In this document: in pieces, positions 8,161 through 16,662 of the stretch
Position numbering within the stretch: position 1 is the first letter of the stretch
Layout of the letters: every line of letters starts with the position of its first letter
From: an uncultured Bacteroidota bacterium
GTDB lineage: Bacteria; Bacteroidota; Bacteroidia; Flavobacteriales; Flavobacteriaceae
Direction: 5' to 3'
Length of the DNA stretch: 63,185 nt
NCBI GenBank assembly: GCA_902520835.1
Contig: CABYPD010000005.1
Coordinates: 7,501 to 70,685 of the forward strand
Translations under genes and position numbers: made by a program
The notes under the pieces: model-generated
Seen by the model: the letters and a program-made list of their open reading frames with translations, nothing else
The model's database searches: none
What the model was told of the DNA's origin: nothing

Positions 8161-9915
8161 ATGATTAGAGAGTTAGAATATGATGTCATAAATAAGATCG
8201 CTGCAGGTGAAGTTGTTCAAAGACCTTCATCTGTTGTAAAGGAATTGATTGAAAATTCGATAGACTCAGGTGCTAATCAAATAGATGTTTCAATAATCGA
8301 TTCTGGTAAAACCTTAATTAAAGTAAGTGATAATGGCATAGGAATGAGTAAAAGAGATATCAGATTATGTTATAAGAAGCATACTACTTCAAAAATTCTT
8401 AATTCTGATGATCTTTTAAGACTTAGCACAAAAGGTTTTAGAGGTGAAGCTTTATCTAGTATAGGATCAGTTTCTAAGATGATAATATCAAGTTCAGACA
8501 ATAAAAAGGGTATTAGAAACGTTTTGAATATTGAAAATGGTCAGAATGTCGAAGAAACTGAGGAGTCAGGCTTAAATGGAACTTTGATTTCAGTACAAAA
8601 TCTTTTTTATAATGTTCCTGCAAGAAGAAAGTTTTTAAAGTCTGATAATGTCGAACTTAGACATATTGTAGAGGAATTTGTTCGTCTTGCTATAGGTCAT
8701 TCGAATATTTATTTTTCACTCAAACATAACGGAAAGGATTTGTATTTATTAAACCCCTCAAACTTAAAAGAGAGATTAATTAGAGTGTTTGGTAAATCAG
8801 TTGATTCTAAAATTGTTAGTATTTCTGAAGAAACTCCTATTGCAAAAATAAATGGTTTTATATATAAGTCTGAATATTTAAATAAATCAAGAAAATATCA
8901 ATATTTATTTGTTAATAATAGATTTGTAAAAAGCAGTTATTTAAATCATGCAATTAATAAATCTTATGAGGGATTAACTGCAGAGGAAAATCAACCCTCA
9001 TACTTTATTTTTATTAATGTACCTGAGGAAACAATAGATGTCAATGTTCATCCTACAAAAACTGAAGTTAAGTTTGAGGATGAAAAATCAATATACGCAA
9101 TAATAAGATCCTCAGTGAGACATAGTCTAGGAAAATTTAATGTTATTCCAAATATTGATTTTTCAAATGACATTAATTTATCTAACTTAAGCTCAACTAA
9201 AGATGTTAATCCACCATCATTAACTTTCAACGAATCTTTCAATCCATTTGAAAAAAATACAATTTCAAATCTCAAAAATGATATTTTTGATCATAATAAA
9301 AACCATGAGTTTAATTCTAATATTAATATTTTTCAAAATCATAAAGACATTTCAGATAGTGTAAAATTCTTTAGTTTATCAGAAAGATTTATTGTTACAA
9401 AAACTAGTAATGATTTGATTATCATCGATGTTTCTAGGGCTAAATACCGAATTTTATATGAGAGATTTTTGAAAGAAATTTCAAGTGATAATAATTTTTC
9501 ACAAAAGTTAATGTTTCCTATAAGTTTAGATTATGATAAATCTGAAATAAGAATTCTTAAAGAGGTTAGAGATCAATTGATTCATTTAGGTTTTAGTTTT
9601 TCAAATTTTGATGATAATAATATTGAATTAGATGGTATACATCCTAGTTTTAATCATGATTCAATTAATTTATTATTTGAGGAATTAATTGAAAACAATA
9701 TTCTTGATTATAAAGAGTCGTCAACAAGTTTAAATGACTATTTATCAAAATTAATGGCTAAATCAAAATCAATTAATAAAAAAACAAATATGAATGATTT
9801 AGAACATGAAGAACTTATTAACGAGTTGTTTGCATGTAGAGAATCATCTTTTTGTCCTGATTTAAAGAAAACATATCATACATTTGATTTAAATCATTTA
9901 AAAAAACTGTTTTAA
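8161..9915 (+). CDS. mutL: DNA mismatch repair protein MutL
   Basis: 584 residues. The GHKL ATPase domain is intact: KIAAGEVVQRPSSVVKELIE (Glu31), DNGIGM, TKGFRGEAL (residues 90-98) and NVPARRKFLK. A low-complexity Asn/Ser/Phe linker (about 330-400) leads to the C-terminal dimerization domain. The usual endonuclease/zinc motif DQHA(x)2E(x)4E is not recognisable: at 423-431 the sequence reads DVSRAKYRI. The late CPHGRP-type motif is also altered (CPDLKKTY). It acts with MutS in mismatch repair. The stop overlaps the ATG of the first rhomboid gene (TAATG). Confidence 0.93.
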   Translation: MIRELEYDVINKIAAGEVVQRPSSVVKELIENSIDSGANQIDVSIIDSGKTLIKVSDNGIGMSKRDIRLCYKKHTTSKILNSDDLLRLSTKGFRGEALSSIGSVSKMIISSSDNKKGIRNVLNIENGQNVEETEESGLNGTLISVQNLFYNVPARRKFLKSDNVELRHIVEEFVRLAIGHSNIYFSLKHNGKDLYLLNPSNLKERLIRVFGKSVDSKIVSISEETPIAKINGFIYKSEYLNKSRKYQYLFVNNRFVKSSYLNHAINKSYEGLTAEENQPSYFIFINVPEETIDVNVHPTKTEVKFEDEKSIYAIIRSSVRHSLGKFNVIPNIDFSNDINLSNLSSTKDVNPPSLTFNESFNPFEKNTISNLKNDIFDHNKNHEFNSNINIFQNHKDISDSVKFFSLSERFIVTKTSNDLIIIDVSRAKYRILYERFLKEISSDNNFSQKLMFPISLDYDKSEIRILKEVRDQLIHLGFSFSNFDDNNIELDGIHPSFNHDSINLLFEELIENNILDYKESSTSLNDYLSKLMAKSKSINKKTNMNDLEHEELINELFACRESSFCPDLKKTYHTFDLNHLKKLF

Positions 9916-10655
9916 TGACGTCTACACCAAGAATAATAATACATTTACTGATCGTTAACATTATTTTTTTCGTTGGCACTCAGTTTTCGTCAGAAATAAG
10001 TAACGATGTTTTATCTCTGCATTATTTTGAAAATGAAAAATTTATAGTTTCTCAAATTTTTACTCATATATTTATGCATGGAAATGAAGTACATATTGCA
10101 TTTAATATGTTAGCTTTATGGATGTTTGGATCTACTTTGGTTAATGTTTGGGGGAATAATAAATTCCTTTTTTTTTATTTTTCATGTGGAGTGGGTGCTG
10201 CATTAGTTCAGTTAACGGCATACTATTTAAATATACAATCAGTTACAAGTGATTTATTAAGTTTTGGTTTAACATCACAAGATGTTAATAATATACTTTT
10301 GTCTGGAAGATACTACGATCAAAGTATTTTAGATTATATCTCAGAAAAAAGACTTGCTTCAATGTATTTAGATTATAATGCAGTTGTGGTAGGCGCTTCA
10401 GGAGCGATATATGGCGTTATTGTGGCTTTTGCGTTTTTATTTCCAAATTCAAAGTTAATGTTGCTATTTCCTCCTATTCCAATTAAAGCTAAGTTTCTAG
10501 TACCTTTATTAATAGTTGGTGATATCTTCTTTGGTTTTACATCAGCTTCAATCGGCCCAATTGCTCATTTTGCACATTTAGGTGGAGCGCTTACAGGTTT
10601 TATAATGATGTGGTATTGGAAAAGAAATCAATTTAATAATAGAAGATGGAATTAA
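9915..10655 (+). CDS. Rhomboid family intramembrane serine protease (first of tandem pair)
   Basis: 246 residues, about six transmembrane segments. The catalytic dyad is visible: GASGAIYG with Ser162 and AHFAHLGGA with His221. The L1-loop-type element (HGNEVHIAFNMLALWMFG) and the GxxxA helix motif fit the family. Rhomboids cleave membrane-spanning substrates within the bilayer. The start overlaps the mutL stop by one base and the 3' end overlaps the second rhomboid by 10 nt, so mutL and both proteases are probably co-transcribed. The natural substrate is unknown. Confidence 0.9.
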   Translation: MTSTPRIIIHLLIVNIIFFVGTQFSSEISNDVLSLHYFENEKFIVSQIFTHIFMHGNEVHIAFNMLALWMFGSTLVNVWGNNKFLFFYFSCGVGAALVQLTAYYLNIQSVTSDLLSFGLTSQDVNNILLSGRYYDQSILDYISEKRLASMYLDYNAVVVGASGAIYGVIVAFAFLFPNSKLMLLFPPIPIKAKFLVPLLIVGDIFFGFTSASIGPIAHFAHLGGALTGFIMMWYWKRNQFNNRRWN

Positions 10656-11467
10656 GAGATAAAATTGAAAACTTTTACAGGACCTCTAATTCTGTTCAGA
10701 AGCTAATAGTCATTAATATTATTTTGTTTATAATTCCTTTCTTTTTTCAAACCTTCACTTACTTATTTGCTCTTGAAAATTTTAGTTTTATAGGTTTTTT
10801 TACAATTGAGGCTGATTTAATGAAATTAATATTAAAACCATGGTCGATTTTTACATACGGATTCATTCACGGTGGTTTTTATCATCTTTTTTGGAATATG
10901 TTAATGTTATATTATTTTGGAAACCTATTACAAAATATATTCGGTGATAAATTAATTTACAGTGTCTTTTTTAATGGAATAATCTTCGGAGGATTATTTT
11001 ATGTTATTAGTTACAATATTTTTCCTGTTTTTAGAGGAACATCTTCACAAATGATTGGTTCGTCTGCTGGCGTAATGGCAGTTCTATTCTATTTAACCTC
11101 ATACAGTCCAAATATGAGTATAAGATTATTTATAGTAAATGTAAGGTTAGTTTATATTGCAGTTGCTTTATTAATTATAGATATAATTCAAATACCAGGT
11201 GGTAACTCTGGCGGTCATATTGCTCATATAGGTGGTGCTATTACTGGTTATTGCATGTTAAAATATAATTATCAAGGTTTTGACCTATTTTCATTAATAA
11301 GTTTTTTTTGGTCAAAAAGTAAGTCGAAAAAGAATAATATAAATCACAACAAAATAGATCAAAAAAGAATTGATCAAATACTTGATAAAATTTCAGAATC
11401 TGGATACGATAGCCTTACAAAAGATGAAAAAAATTATCTATTTAAAGCAGGAAATAAAAAAGATTAA
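10646..11467 (+). CDS. Rhomboid family intramembrane serine protease (second of tandem pair)
   Basis: 273 residues with about six membrane spans and a basic C-terminal tail (KSKSKKNNINHNK...). The catalytic residues are Ser140 in GSSAGV and His194 in HIAHIGGAITGY. The family element HGGFYHLFWNMLMLYYFG is present at 75-92. It is clearly paralogous to the preceding gene but diverged, and carries an extra C-terminal cytosolic segment of about 55 residues. The ATG lies inside the end of the upstream rhomboid gene, implying coupled translation. Substrate unknown. Confidence 0.9.
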   Translation: MELRDKIENFYRTSNSVQKLIVINIILFIIPFFFQTFTYLFALENFSFIGFFTIEADLMKLILKPWSIFTYGFIHGGFYHLFWNMLMLYYFGNLLQNIFGDKLIYSVFFNGIIFGGLFYVISYNIFPVFRGTSSQMIGSSAGVMAVLFYLTSYSPNMSIRLFIVNVRLVYIAVALLIIDIIQIPGGNSGGHIAHIGGAITGYCMLKYNYQGFDLFSLISFFWSKSKSKKNNINHNKIDQKRIDQILDKISESGYDSLTKDEKNYLFKAGNKKD

Positions 11468-11479
11468 AATTAAAATAAA

Positions 11480-11501
11480 TTATTTATAAATCTATAAATA
11501 A
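11480..11501. terminator. Possible bidirectional AT-rich hairpin between convergent genes
   Basis: TTATTTATA-AATC-TATAAATAA forms a perfect 9-bp inverted repeat with a 4-nt loop, between the ends of the second rhomboid gene and rsmD. The stem is entirely A/T, so its stability is low. Its position makes a shared terminator plausible but unproven. Confidence 0.35.
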
Positions 11502-11512
11502 AATATTGGTTA

Positions 11513-12058
11513 TTAGTTATTTATATTTTTAAAAAAACTAAAAAAACACCCACCATATTTTCTCGTCTGATAATATTTTTTAAAGTTATTCAGTTGTATT
11601 TTATTTGAATGTTCAATAATTAATAAACCATTATAATTAATAACTTTTGATTTAAATATTATGTTAATAATCAATTCATATTTCTTAATATCAAAATTAT
11701 ATGGAGGATCTGCAAAAATTATATCAAATTGATCATTATTTACTTTTAAATATTTAAATACATCACTTTTAACAATATCAATATTTAAATTCATTCTTTT
11801 AATTTCAGATTTAATAAAGTTATAATGCTTAAAGTTCATCTCGACTGATCTAATATATTTTGCTCCTCTTGAAGCAAACTCATAGCTTATATTGCCTGTT
11901 CCAGAGAATAAATCAAGTACTTCCAGATTTTCAACATTATAGTAATTTGATATTATATTGAAAATACCTTCTTTAGATTGATCTGTTGTTGGTCTTAATT
12001 TAAAGTTTTTAGGAACTTTTATTTTTTGTCCACCATTTAATCCGGAAATAATTCTCAT
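11513..12058 (-). CDS. rsmD: 16S rRNA (guanine(966)-N(2))-methyltransferase RsmD
   Basis: 181 residues, normal length. It has the family start RIISGLNGGQKI, RPTTDQSKEGIFNII, SAM motif I VLDLFSGTGNIS and the catalytic N-methyltransferase motif ADPPYNF. RsmD methylates G966 (E. coli numbering) of 16S rRNA during 30S assembly. It directly follows a DUF3822 gene, sharing one base (ATG at 12058 against the TAA of DUF3822), which is the common flavobacterial arrangement. Confidence 0.93.
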   Translation of the reverse strand: MRIISGLNGGQKIKVPKNFKLRPTTDQSKEGIFNIISNYYNVENLEVLDLFSGTGNISYEFASRGAKYIRSVEMNFKHYNFIKSEIKRMNLNIDIVKSDVFKYLKVNNDQFDIIFADPPYNFDIKKYELIINIIFKSKVINYNGLLIIEHSNKIQLNNFKKYYQTRKYGGCFFSFFKNINN

Positions 12059-12825
12059 TAACTATAAATAAAGTCTTGTTTATTGATTCCTGAATCGTAT
12101 AGAATTTCAATCCTAGAATAAAAATCATTTGATTGATCTATAAGATTATTAACCTTTGAATTTAGTATATAGTTGAGTATGACTTTTTCTATGTCAATTT
12201 TAAGATTTTGACATGTAGCTAGAAGAAAATATAAAATATCCGATGAGTTAGAATATTCAAAAGAATTAAAAAAATAAAGTTTATTTTCATTAAAAACTAT
12301 GATCTTAAATTTTTTATTAGAGACTACGCAATAGAGTTTATTTTTTTGTTCTATTTTATTGTTTATTTTGAATAATTTCTTGAGAAGAGAAGTGTTATAA
12401 TGATAAAAATTTATTTCTGAAAATTTTTCAATCAATAGGTTATTTACATTAACATATGGTAAAAAAATATTTTTAACATTGATCTCATTAATTGAATCAT
12501 ATGATATATAATCATCTTTGTTTAGTTCAGTTATGTATTTTAAATATTCTTTTTTTTTTGATTCATCAAAAAGTTCGTTTGGAACTAAACAATATAAATC
12601 ATTATCAAAATGGATAGTTACATTATTAATATTGTAATTATAAATTTTTTTATCAAAAAGTATCTTGTCTAAGAAATCACCTAATGAACGAGAATTTAAT
12701 TTTTCATCAAGTTCATAATTACTGTAATTATATTTCTCTAAATTTGTTGTTTTTAAGCCAGCATAACTTTCTCCCAAACAAATGTCAAGGTTTACGCTAT
12801 TATTTACATTACTTGGTTTCGACAT
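12058..12825 (-). CDS. DUF3822 family protein
   Basis: About 255 residues from the ATG at 12825 (MSKPSNVNNSVNLDICLGE), preferred over upstream GTG/ATG codons at 12864/12861 because it aligns with the expected family start. DUF3822 proteins have an actin-like fold recalling the ATPase superfamily and are encoded next to rsmD in many Bacteroidota. The sequence here is very Asn/Lys-rich and shows no obvious catalytic motif. It overlaps the upstream gene by 17 nt and rsmD by 1 nt. The function is unknown, and the conserved link to rsmD is the only hint. Confidence 0.75.
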   Translation of the reverse strand: MSKPSNVNNSVNLDICLGESYAGLKTTNLEKYNYSNYELDEKLNSRSLGDFLDKILFDKKIYNYNINNVTIHFDNDLYCLVPNELFDESKKKEYLKYITELNKDDYISYDSINEINVKNIFLPYVNVNNLLIEKFSEINFYHYNTSLLKKLFKINNKIEQKNKLYCVVSNKKFKIIVFNENKLYFFNSFEYSNSSDILYFLLATCQNLKIDIEKVILNYILNSKVNNLIDQSNDFYSRIEILYDSGINKQDFIYS

Positions 12826-13480
12826 CAAATGTAGTTGGCCAATTTCCGTTAGTACTAACATCACTCATAGAGCCTAGTATTAAAAAAGGACCATTAACAC
12901 CGTCAACTGAAATAGTTTCTTTTTCTTGAGCAATTAAATCTTTGTTTTGATCATAGAGAATTAAATCTTTTGAAACACGTACTTCAAAAACAGGCACGTT
13001 ATAACCATTTTTGTCAATTATATCAGCTTTTAGTTGAAATTCTCCTTCGACTCCATCAATTGGAATATTTGCCATGTCCTTGTAACTATTATCATTTTTA
13101 AACAATGAATCTTTAACAGAAACAAAACCAAGAGTATCGATAACAATAACTTCTCTCAGCATATCAATTCTGTAAACTCTATCATACTGCATGTAACTAG
13201 AATCTCTTTTTTCAATTATAGTAAATTGAGCTGAATCAATGAACTTAATCAGAGAATCAAAATTATTTGAATAAATTCCATTCACACTTTTAAACGCAAT
13301 TTGTGCATTCCTGATATCTTTTAGTCTATCAATGACTTTGAGATATCTTTCATTTTTTACTTTATTAAATTCAATAGGAGCATCAACTGAGTTGTAAATA
13401 GCAAATACAAGAATTAATGAAAAAAAGTATAATATATAAGTTATTATTCGTCTATTTTTTTCTGATAAAGAAATTTTCAT
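12809..13480 (-). CDS. Single-pass, pseudopilin-like conserved protein
   Basis: 223 residues. A short basic N-terminus is followed by one membrane span (about residues 12-33, IITYILYFFSLILVFAIYN) and an extracytoplasmic domain. The segment LKDIRNAQIAFKSVNGIYS, then a short helix (FDSLIKFI), resembles the helix-to-globular transition of type II secretion pseudopilins. No prepilin peptidase site (G/AFTLxE) is present. It heads the operon with DUF3822 and rsmD and has a good upstream promoter (13506-13534). The function is unknown; the pseudopilin resemblance is inference. Confidence 0.65.
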   Translation of the reverse strand: MKISLSEKNRRIITYILYFFSLILVFAIYNSVDAPIEFNKVKNERYLKVIDRLKDIRNAQIAFKSVNGIYSNNFDSLIKFIDSAQFTIIEKRDSSYMQYDRVYRIDMLREVIVIDTLGFVSVKDSLFKNDNSYKDMANIPIDGVEGEFQLKADIIDKNGYNVPVFEVRVSKDLILYDQNKDLIAQEKETISVDGVNGPFLILGSMSDVSTNGNWPTTFDVETK

Positions 13481-13505
13481 GCTTGTTGTTTATTTAGTAG
13501 TGAAA

Positions 13506-13534
13506 CAAATCTACAATTTTTTTTAAATTACAAA
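13506..13534 (-). promoter_or_regulatory. Bacteroidota-type promoter for the pseudopilin-like/DUF3822/rsmD operon
   Basis: On the minus strand TTTG (13534-13531), a 17-nt spacer and TAGATTTG (13513-13506) match the TTG-N17-23-TAnnTTTG consensus exactly. The -7 element ends 25 nt before the ATG at 13480. Confidence 0.6.
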
Positions 13535-13586
13535 AATTATTAATTAACTCTAATTTACTTCTTGTTTTATTAATTATTTTTACTTA

Positions 13587-14315
13587 ATGAGAACTATTGC
13601 TGTAGTACCTGCGCGACTCGAATCAACAAGGTTAGAAAAAAAACTATTAAGAACAATTTTAAATCTTCCTATAATAGTTTTAACATCAATAAATTTGATT
13701 AAATCAAATTTATTTGATGATGTCTTTGTTGTAACTGATTCTGATGAAATTATTGAAGTCTTAAAAAAACACTCAATAAATTATTTAAAAAGTAAAAAAA
13801 ATCATGAAACAGGGACAGATAGAATATCGGAATTTGCTGACCACTTTGATTGTGACATATTAATCAATGTTCAGGGTGATGAACCTTTTATTAAAAAATT
13901 TGATTTGGAGTTGATAATCAATACTTTTAAAAATGATCATGATAAAAATATTGATGTTATTTCGCTTAAAAAAGAACTGATCAACGAAGATGAAATAAAA
14001 AACCCTAATAATGTTAAAGTTATATGCGATAAAGATTCTAATGCTATTTATTTTTCTAGAAATCAAATACCATATAATAGGTCTGGTTCCAAAGTGAAAT
14101 ATTTTAAACACATTGGTATATATGCTTTCAGAAAAAATACTTTAAAACATTTTTCATCATTAAAAAAATTAAATTTAGAAAAAGCCGAAGTTATTGAAGC
14201 AATTAGGTTTATTGAAAATGGCTTAAAAATTAAAATTTTAGAAGTATTTAATGATTACGTTTCTATTGATACTGAGGATGATCTATTAAAGGCAAAAAAG
14301 TTATATGATAATTAA
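13587..14315 (+). CDS. kdsB: 3-deoxy-manno-octulosonate cytidylyltransferase (CMP-KDO synthetase)
   Basis: 242 residues, standard length. Motifs are the nucleotide-binding start VVPARLESTRLEKKLL, VVTDSDEI, GTDRISEF, NVQGDEPFI, YFSRNQIPYNR, KHIGIYAFRKNTL and SIDTEDDL. The enzyme makes CMP-KDO from CTP and KDO for lipopolysaccharide inner-core synthesis in the cytoplasm. The usual R-x-P-G-K-P loop reads RLEKKLL here, a mild divergence. The downstream acyltransferase gene overlaps by 11 nt, giving a two-gene envelope-lipid unit. Confidence 0.9.
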   Translation: MRTIAVVPARLESTRLEKKLLRTILNLPIIVLTSINLIKSNLFDDVFVVTDSDEIIEVLKKHSINYLKSKKNHETGTDRISEFADHFDCDILINVQGDEPFIKKFDLELIINTFKNDHDKNIDVISLKKELINEDEIKNPNNVKVICDKDSNAIYFSRNQIPYNRSGSKVKYFKHIGIYAFRKNTLKHFSSLKKLNLEKAEVIEAIRFIENGLKIKILEVFNDYVSIDTEDDLLKAKKLYDN

Positions 14316-14835
14316 ATTTATTTTTTGTAAACTTTTTGGCTGGAGTATTAATGGTAAAAATAACTTTACAGATAAATGCGTAATAATTGTTGCTCCACAT
14401 ACACATTGGTTAGACTTTTTTTTAGGAATTACTGTTAGACATATACTAAAAATTAAAATTCATTTTATTGGAAAAAAGGAATTATTCTTTTTTCCATTAA
14501 ATTTTTTTTTAAAATATATGGGAGGTATTCCAGTTAAAAGAGATAGTAATACTAATACAGTTGAGTCTATTGCTCAAATTTTCAATAAAAAAAAAAAATT
14601 TAGATTAGCATTATCACCGGAAGGTACAAGAAAGAAAGTTTTTAAATGGAAAACAGGTTTTTACTATATAGCAAAAAAGGCAGGTGTACCAATTATTTCA
14701 GTTTCTTTAAATATTCCGAAAAAACAAGTTAATATTTCTGAGCCATTTTATCTAACATCAAATGTTGAAAAAGATACTAAAGCAATTAAAAAAAATTTTG
14801 AGGGTGCGATCGGAATAATAGCTAAATTTTCATAA
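14305..14835 (+). CDS. 1-acyl-sn-glycerol-3-phosphate acyltransferase family (PlsC-like)
   Basis: 176 residues, at the short end for the family. The HX4D motif is HTHWLD (about residues 32-37). The second block is GGIPVKRDS and the third SPEGTRKK. It should transfer acyl groups to a lysophosphatidate-type or related lipid acceptor at the inner membrane. Coupling to kdsB by overlap suggests an envelope-lipid role. An 11-A run at 14587-14597 lies in-frame inside the gene and could promote polymerase slippage; the frame is intact in this copy. Confidence 0.85.
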   Translation: MIIKFIFCKLFGWSINGKNNFTDKCVIIVAPHTHWLDFFLGITVRHILKIKIHFIGKKELFFFPLNFFLKYMGGIPVKRDSNTNTVESIAQIFNKKKKFRLALSPEGTRKKVFKWKTGFYYIAKKAGVPIISVSLNIPKKQVNISEPFYLTSNVEKDTKAIKKNFEGAIGIIAKFS

Positions 14836-14839
14836 AGAA

Positions 14840-15547
14840 TTATGCGTTATGGTGAATCTTTTGCACATCATCATCCTCCTCACACATTTGAATAAAATTT
14901 TCAAAATCAGTTCTTTGAAATTCGCTTATATTTATAGTGTTCTTTGGTATTTTTTCGATTTCTGAGCTTATAATTTCAATTTCTTTTTTTTCTAGTTGAT
15001 TTTGTATATCCCCAAAAGAATCAAAACCAGCATATATTATTATATCCTTTGTGTCTTCCTCAATTACTATTTCTTCCAAGCCATAGTCAATTAAATCTAA
15101 TTCAAGATCATCAATTTCTTCTAATTTTTTAATCTTAAATACACACATTTTATCAAACAAATATTCAACTGATCCATTAGTACCTAAACTTCCTTTAAAT
15201 TTGTTGAAATAGCTTCTAATATTTGCAACTGTTCTATTGTTGTTATCAGTTGTACAGTCAATTATTACAGCAATCCCATGTGGACCATAACCTTCTAATA
15301 CTATTTCTTTATAATTCTCAGTATTTTTTTCACTTGCATTTTTAATTGCTCTTTGAATATTTTCTTTTGGCATGTTGGCAGACTTAGCATTTTGAATTAT
15401 CGCTCTTAACTTGGAATTAGTTTCTGGGTTAGATCCTCCATCTTTTACTGCAATTACTATGTCTTTGCCAATTCTGGTAAATGTTTTGGCCATGCTTGAC
15501 CATCTTTTCATTTTTCTTGCTTTTCTAAACTCAAATGCTCTACCCAT
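14840..15547 (-). CDS. YebC/PmpR family protein (transcriptional regulator or translation factor)
   Basis: 235 residues, family-typical. It starts MGRAFEFRKARKMKRWSSMA and contains GGSNPETNSKLRAIIQNAK and NMPKENIQRAIKNA. Then come GYGPHGIAVIIDCTTDNNNRT and GSLGTNGSVEYLFD. YebC proteins are described as DNA-binding regulators and, more recently, as factors helping ribosomes through difficult stretches. The start codon immediately follows the gcvT stop (0-nt gap), and the stop is 4 nt from the convergent acyltransferase. Confidence 0.9.
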   Translation of the reverse strand: MGRAFEFRKARKMKRWSSMAKTFTRIGKDIVIAVKDGGSNPETNSKLRAIIQNAKSANMPKENIQRAIKNASEKNTENYKEIVLEGYGPHGIAVIIDCTTDNNNRTVANIRSYFNKFKGSLGTNGSVEYLFDKMCVFKIKKLEEIDDLELDLIDYGLEEIVIEEDTKDIIIYAGFDSFGDIQNQLEKKEIEIISSEIEKIPKNTINISEFQRTDFENFIQMCEEDDDVQKIHHNA

Positions 15548-16615
15548 TTATATTGACATTTTTGTGATAATAGCTTTCGAGAATTTGCTTCTATTTTCAA
15601 TGTAAATTTCTTTAGAATTAAAATTTTTAAAATCAATCATGGCCATTCCAATACCAATCTTTTTTGATGGAGAAAAAGTTCCTGATGTTACTTTTCCAAT
15701 TGTTTTATTATTTACATCAAAAATATTGTAACCTTTTCTTGGTATTCCTCTGTCGATCATTTTAAATCCAACTAATTTTTTCCTAGAATTAGCAATTGAT
15801 TCAAGAATTTTCTTATTCCCAATAAAATTTTTATTTAAGTCAGTAATCCACATTAAGTTGGCTTCGTGTGGAGTAGTTAAGTCATTTATTTCATTCCCAT
15901 ATAAAGGGTAACCAGCCTCAATTCTAAGAGTGTCACGAGCCCCTAGTCCAACAGCACATAACGAATATTTTACTTTTTTAGAGTAAAGTGATTTCCAAAC
16001 ATCTACAATAATTTTATTGTCAATATATAATTCATAACCTAAAGAACCTGTATATCCTGTATTTGAAATTAAGACTTTTGTGTTTTTATGAATTATCGAT
16101 TTAAAATTAAATTTTTTAATAAATTCAAAATTATCTTTAAAAACATCGTTAATCAATTTTGATGAATTTGGTCCTTGAACAGAAATTAAACCTACATTGT
16201 CAGATTTGTTACTTATATTACAATTGAATTTTTTTATTTGATGATTTAACCAATTCCAATCTTTTTCAATATTAGCAGCATTAACGACTAACATATACTC
16301 TTTTTCATCGGTCCTGTAAATGATCAAATCATCAATTATTCCTCCATTTTTATTTATTAAGCAATTATACTGGGCTTTATAGATTTTGATCTTTTGAATA
16401 TTGTTTGAGCATACATAATTTAAAAACTCTGAAGCATCATTGCCATTAACATAAAATTCTCCCATATGGGAAACATCGAATATTCCAACATTATTCCTAA
16501 CATTTAAATGCTCAGATGATATTCCAGTATATTGAATTGGCATATTAAAACCTCCAAAATCCACCATTTTAGCATTTAGTTTAATATGTTGATTATAAAG
16601 TGTAGTTTTTCTCAT
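15548..16615 (-). CDS. gcvT: Glycine cleavage system aminomethyltransferase (T protein)
   Basis: 355 residues. Typical motifs are MVDFGGFNMPIQYTGISSEH, VGIFDVSHMGEF, NGGIIDDLIIYR (with the conserved folate-site Asp), VQGPNS, GYTGSLGYELY, LGARDTLRIEAGYPLYG and the C-terminal GKVTSGTFSPS. It transfers the methylene from aminomethyl-lipoyl H protein to tetrahydrofolate, releasing ammonia. No gcvH or gcvP is in the window. It is followed without spacing by the yebC homologue. Confidence 0.93.
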   Translation of the reverse strand: MRKTTLYNQHIKLNAKMVDFGGFNMPIQYTGISSEHLNVRNNVGIFDVSHMGEFYVNGNDASEFLNYVCSNNIQKIKIYKAQYNCLINKNGGIIDDLIIYRTDEKEYMLVVNAANIEKDWNWLNHQIKKFNCNISNKSDNVGLISVQGPNSSKLINDVFKDNFEFIKKFNFKSIIHKNTKVLISNTGYTGSLGYELYIDNKIIVDVWKSLYSKKVKYSLCAVGLGARDTLRIEAGYPLYGNEINDLTTPHEANLMWITDLNKNFIGNKKILESIANSRKKLVGFKMIDRGIPRKGYNIFDVNNKTIGKVTSGTFSPSKKIGIGMAMIDFKNFNSKEIYIENRSKFSKAIITKMSI

Positions 16616-16662
16616 AAAATTTTATGCAATTTAAAATCAATTTTTTAATTTACAACTTCGTT

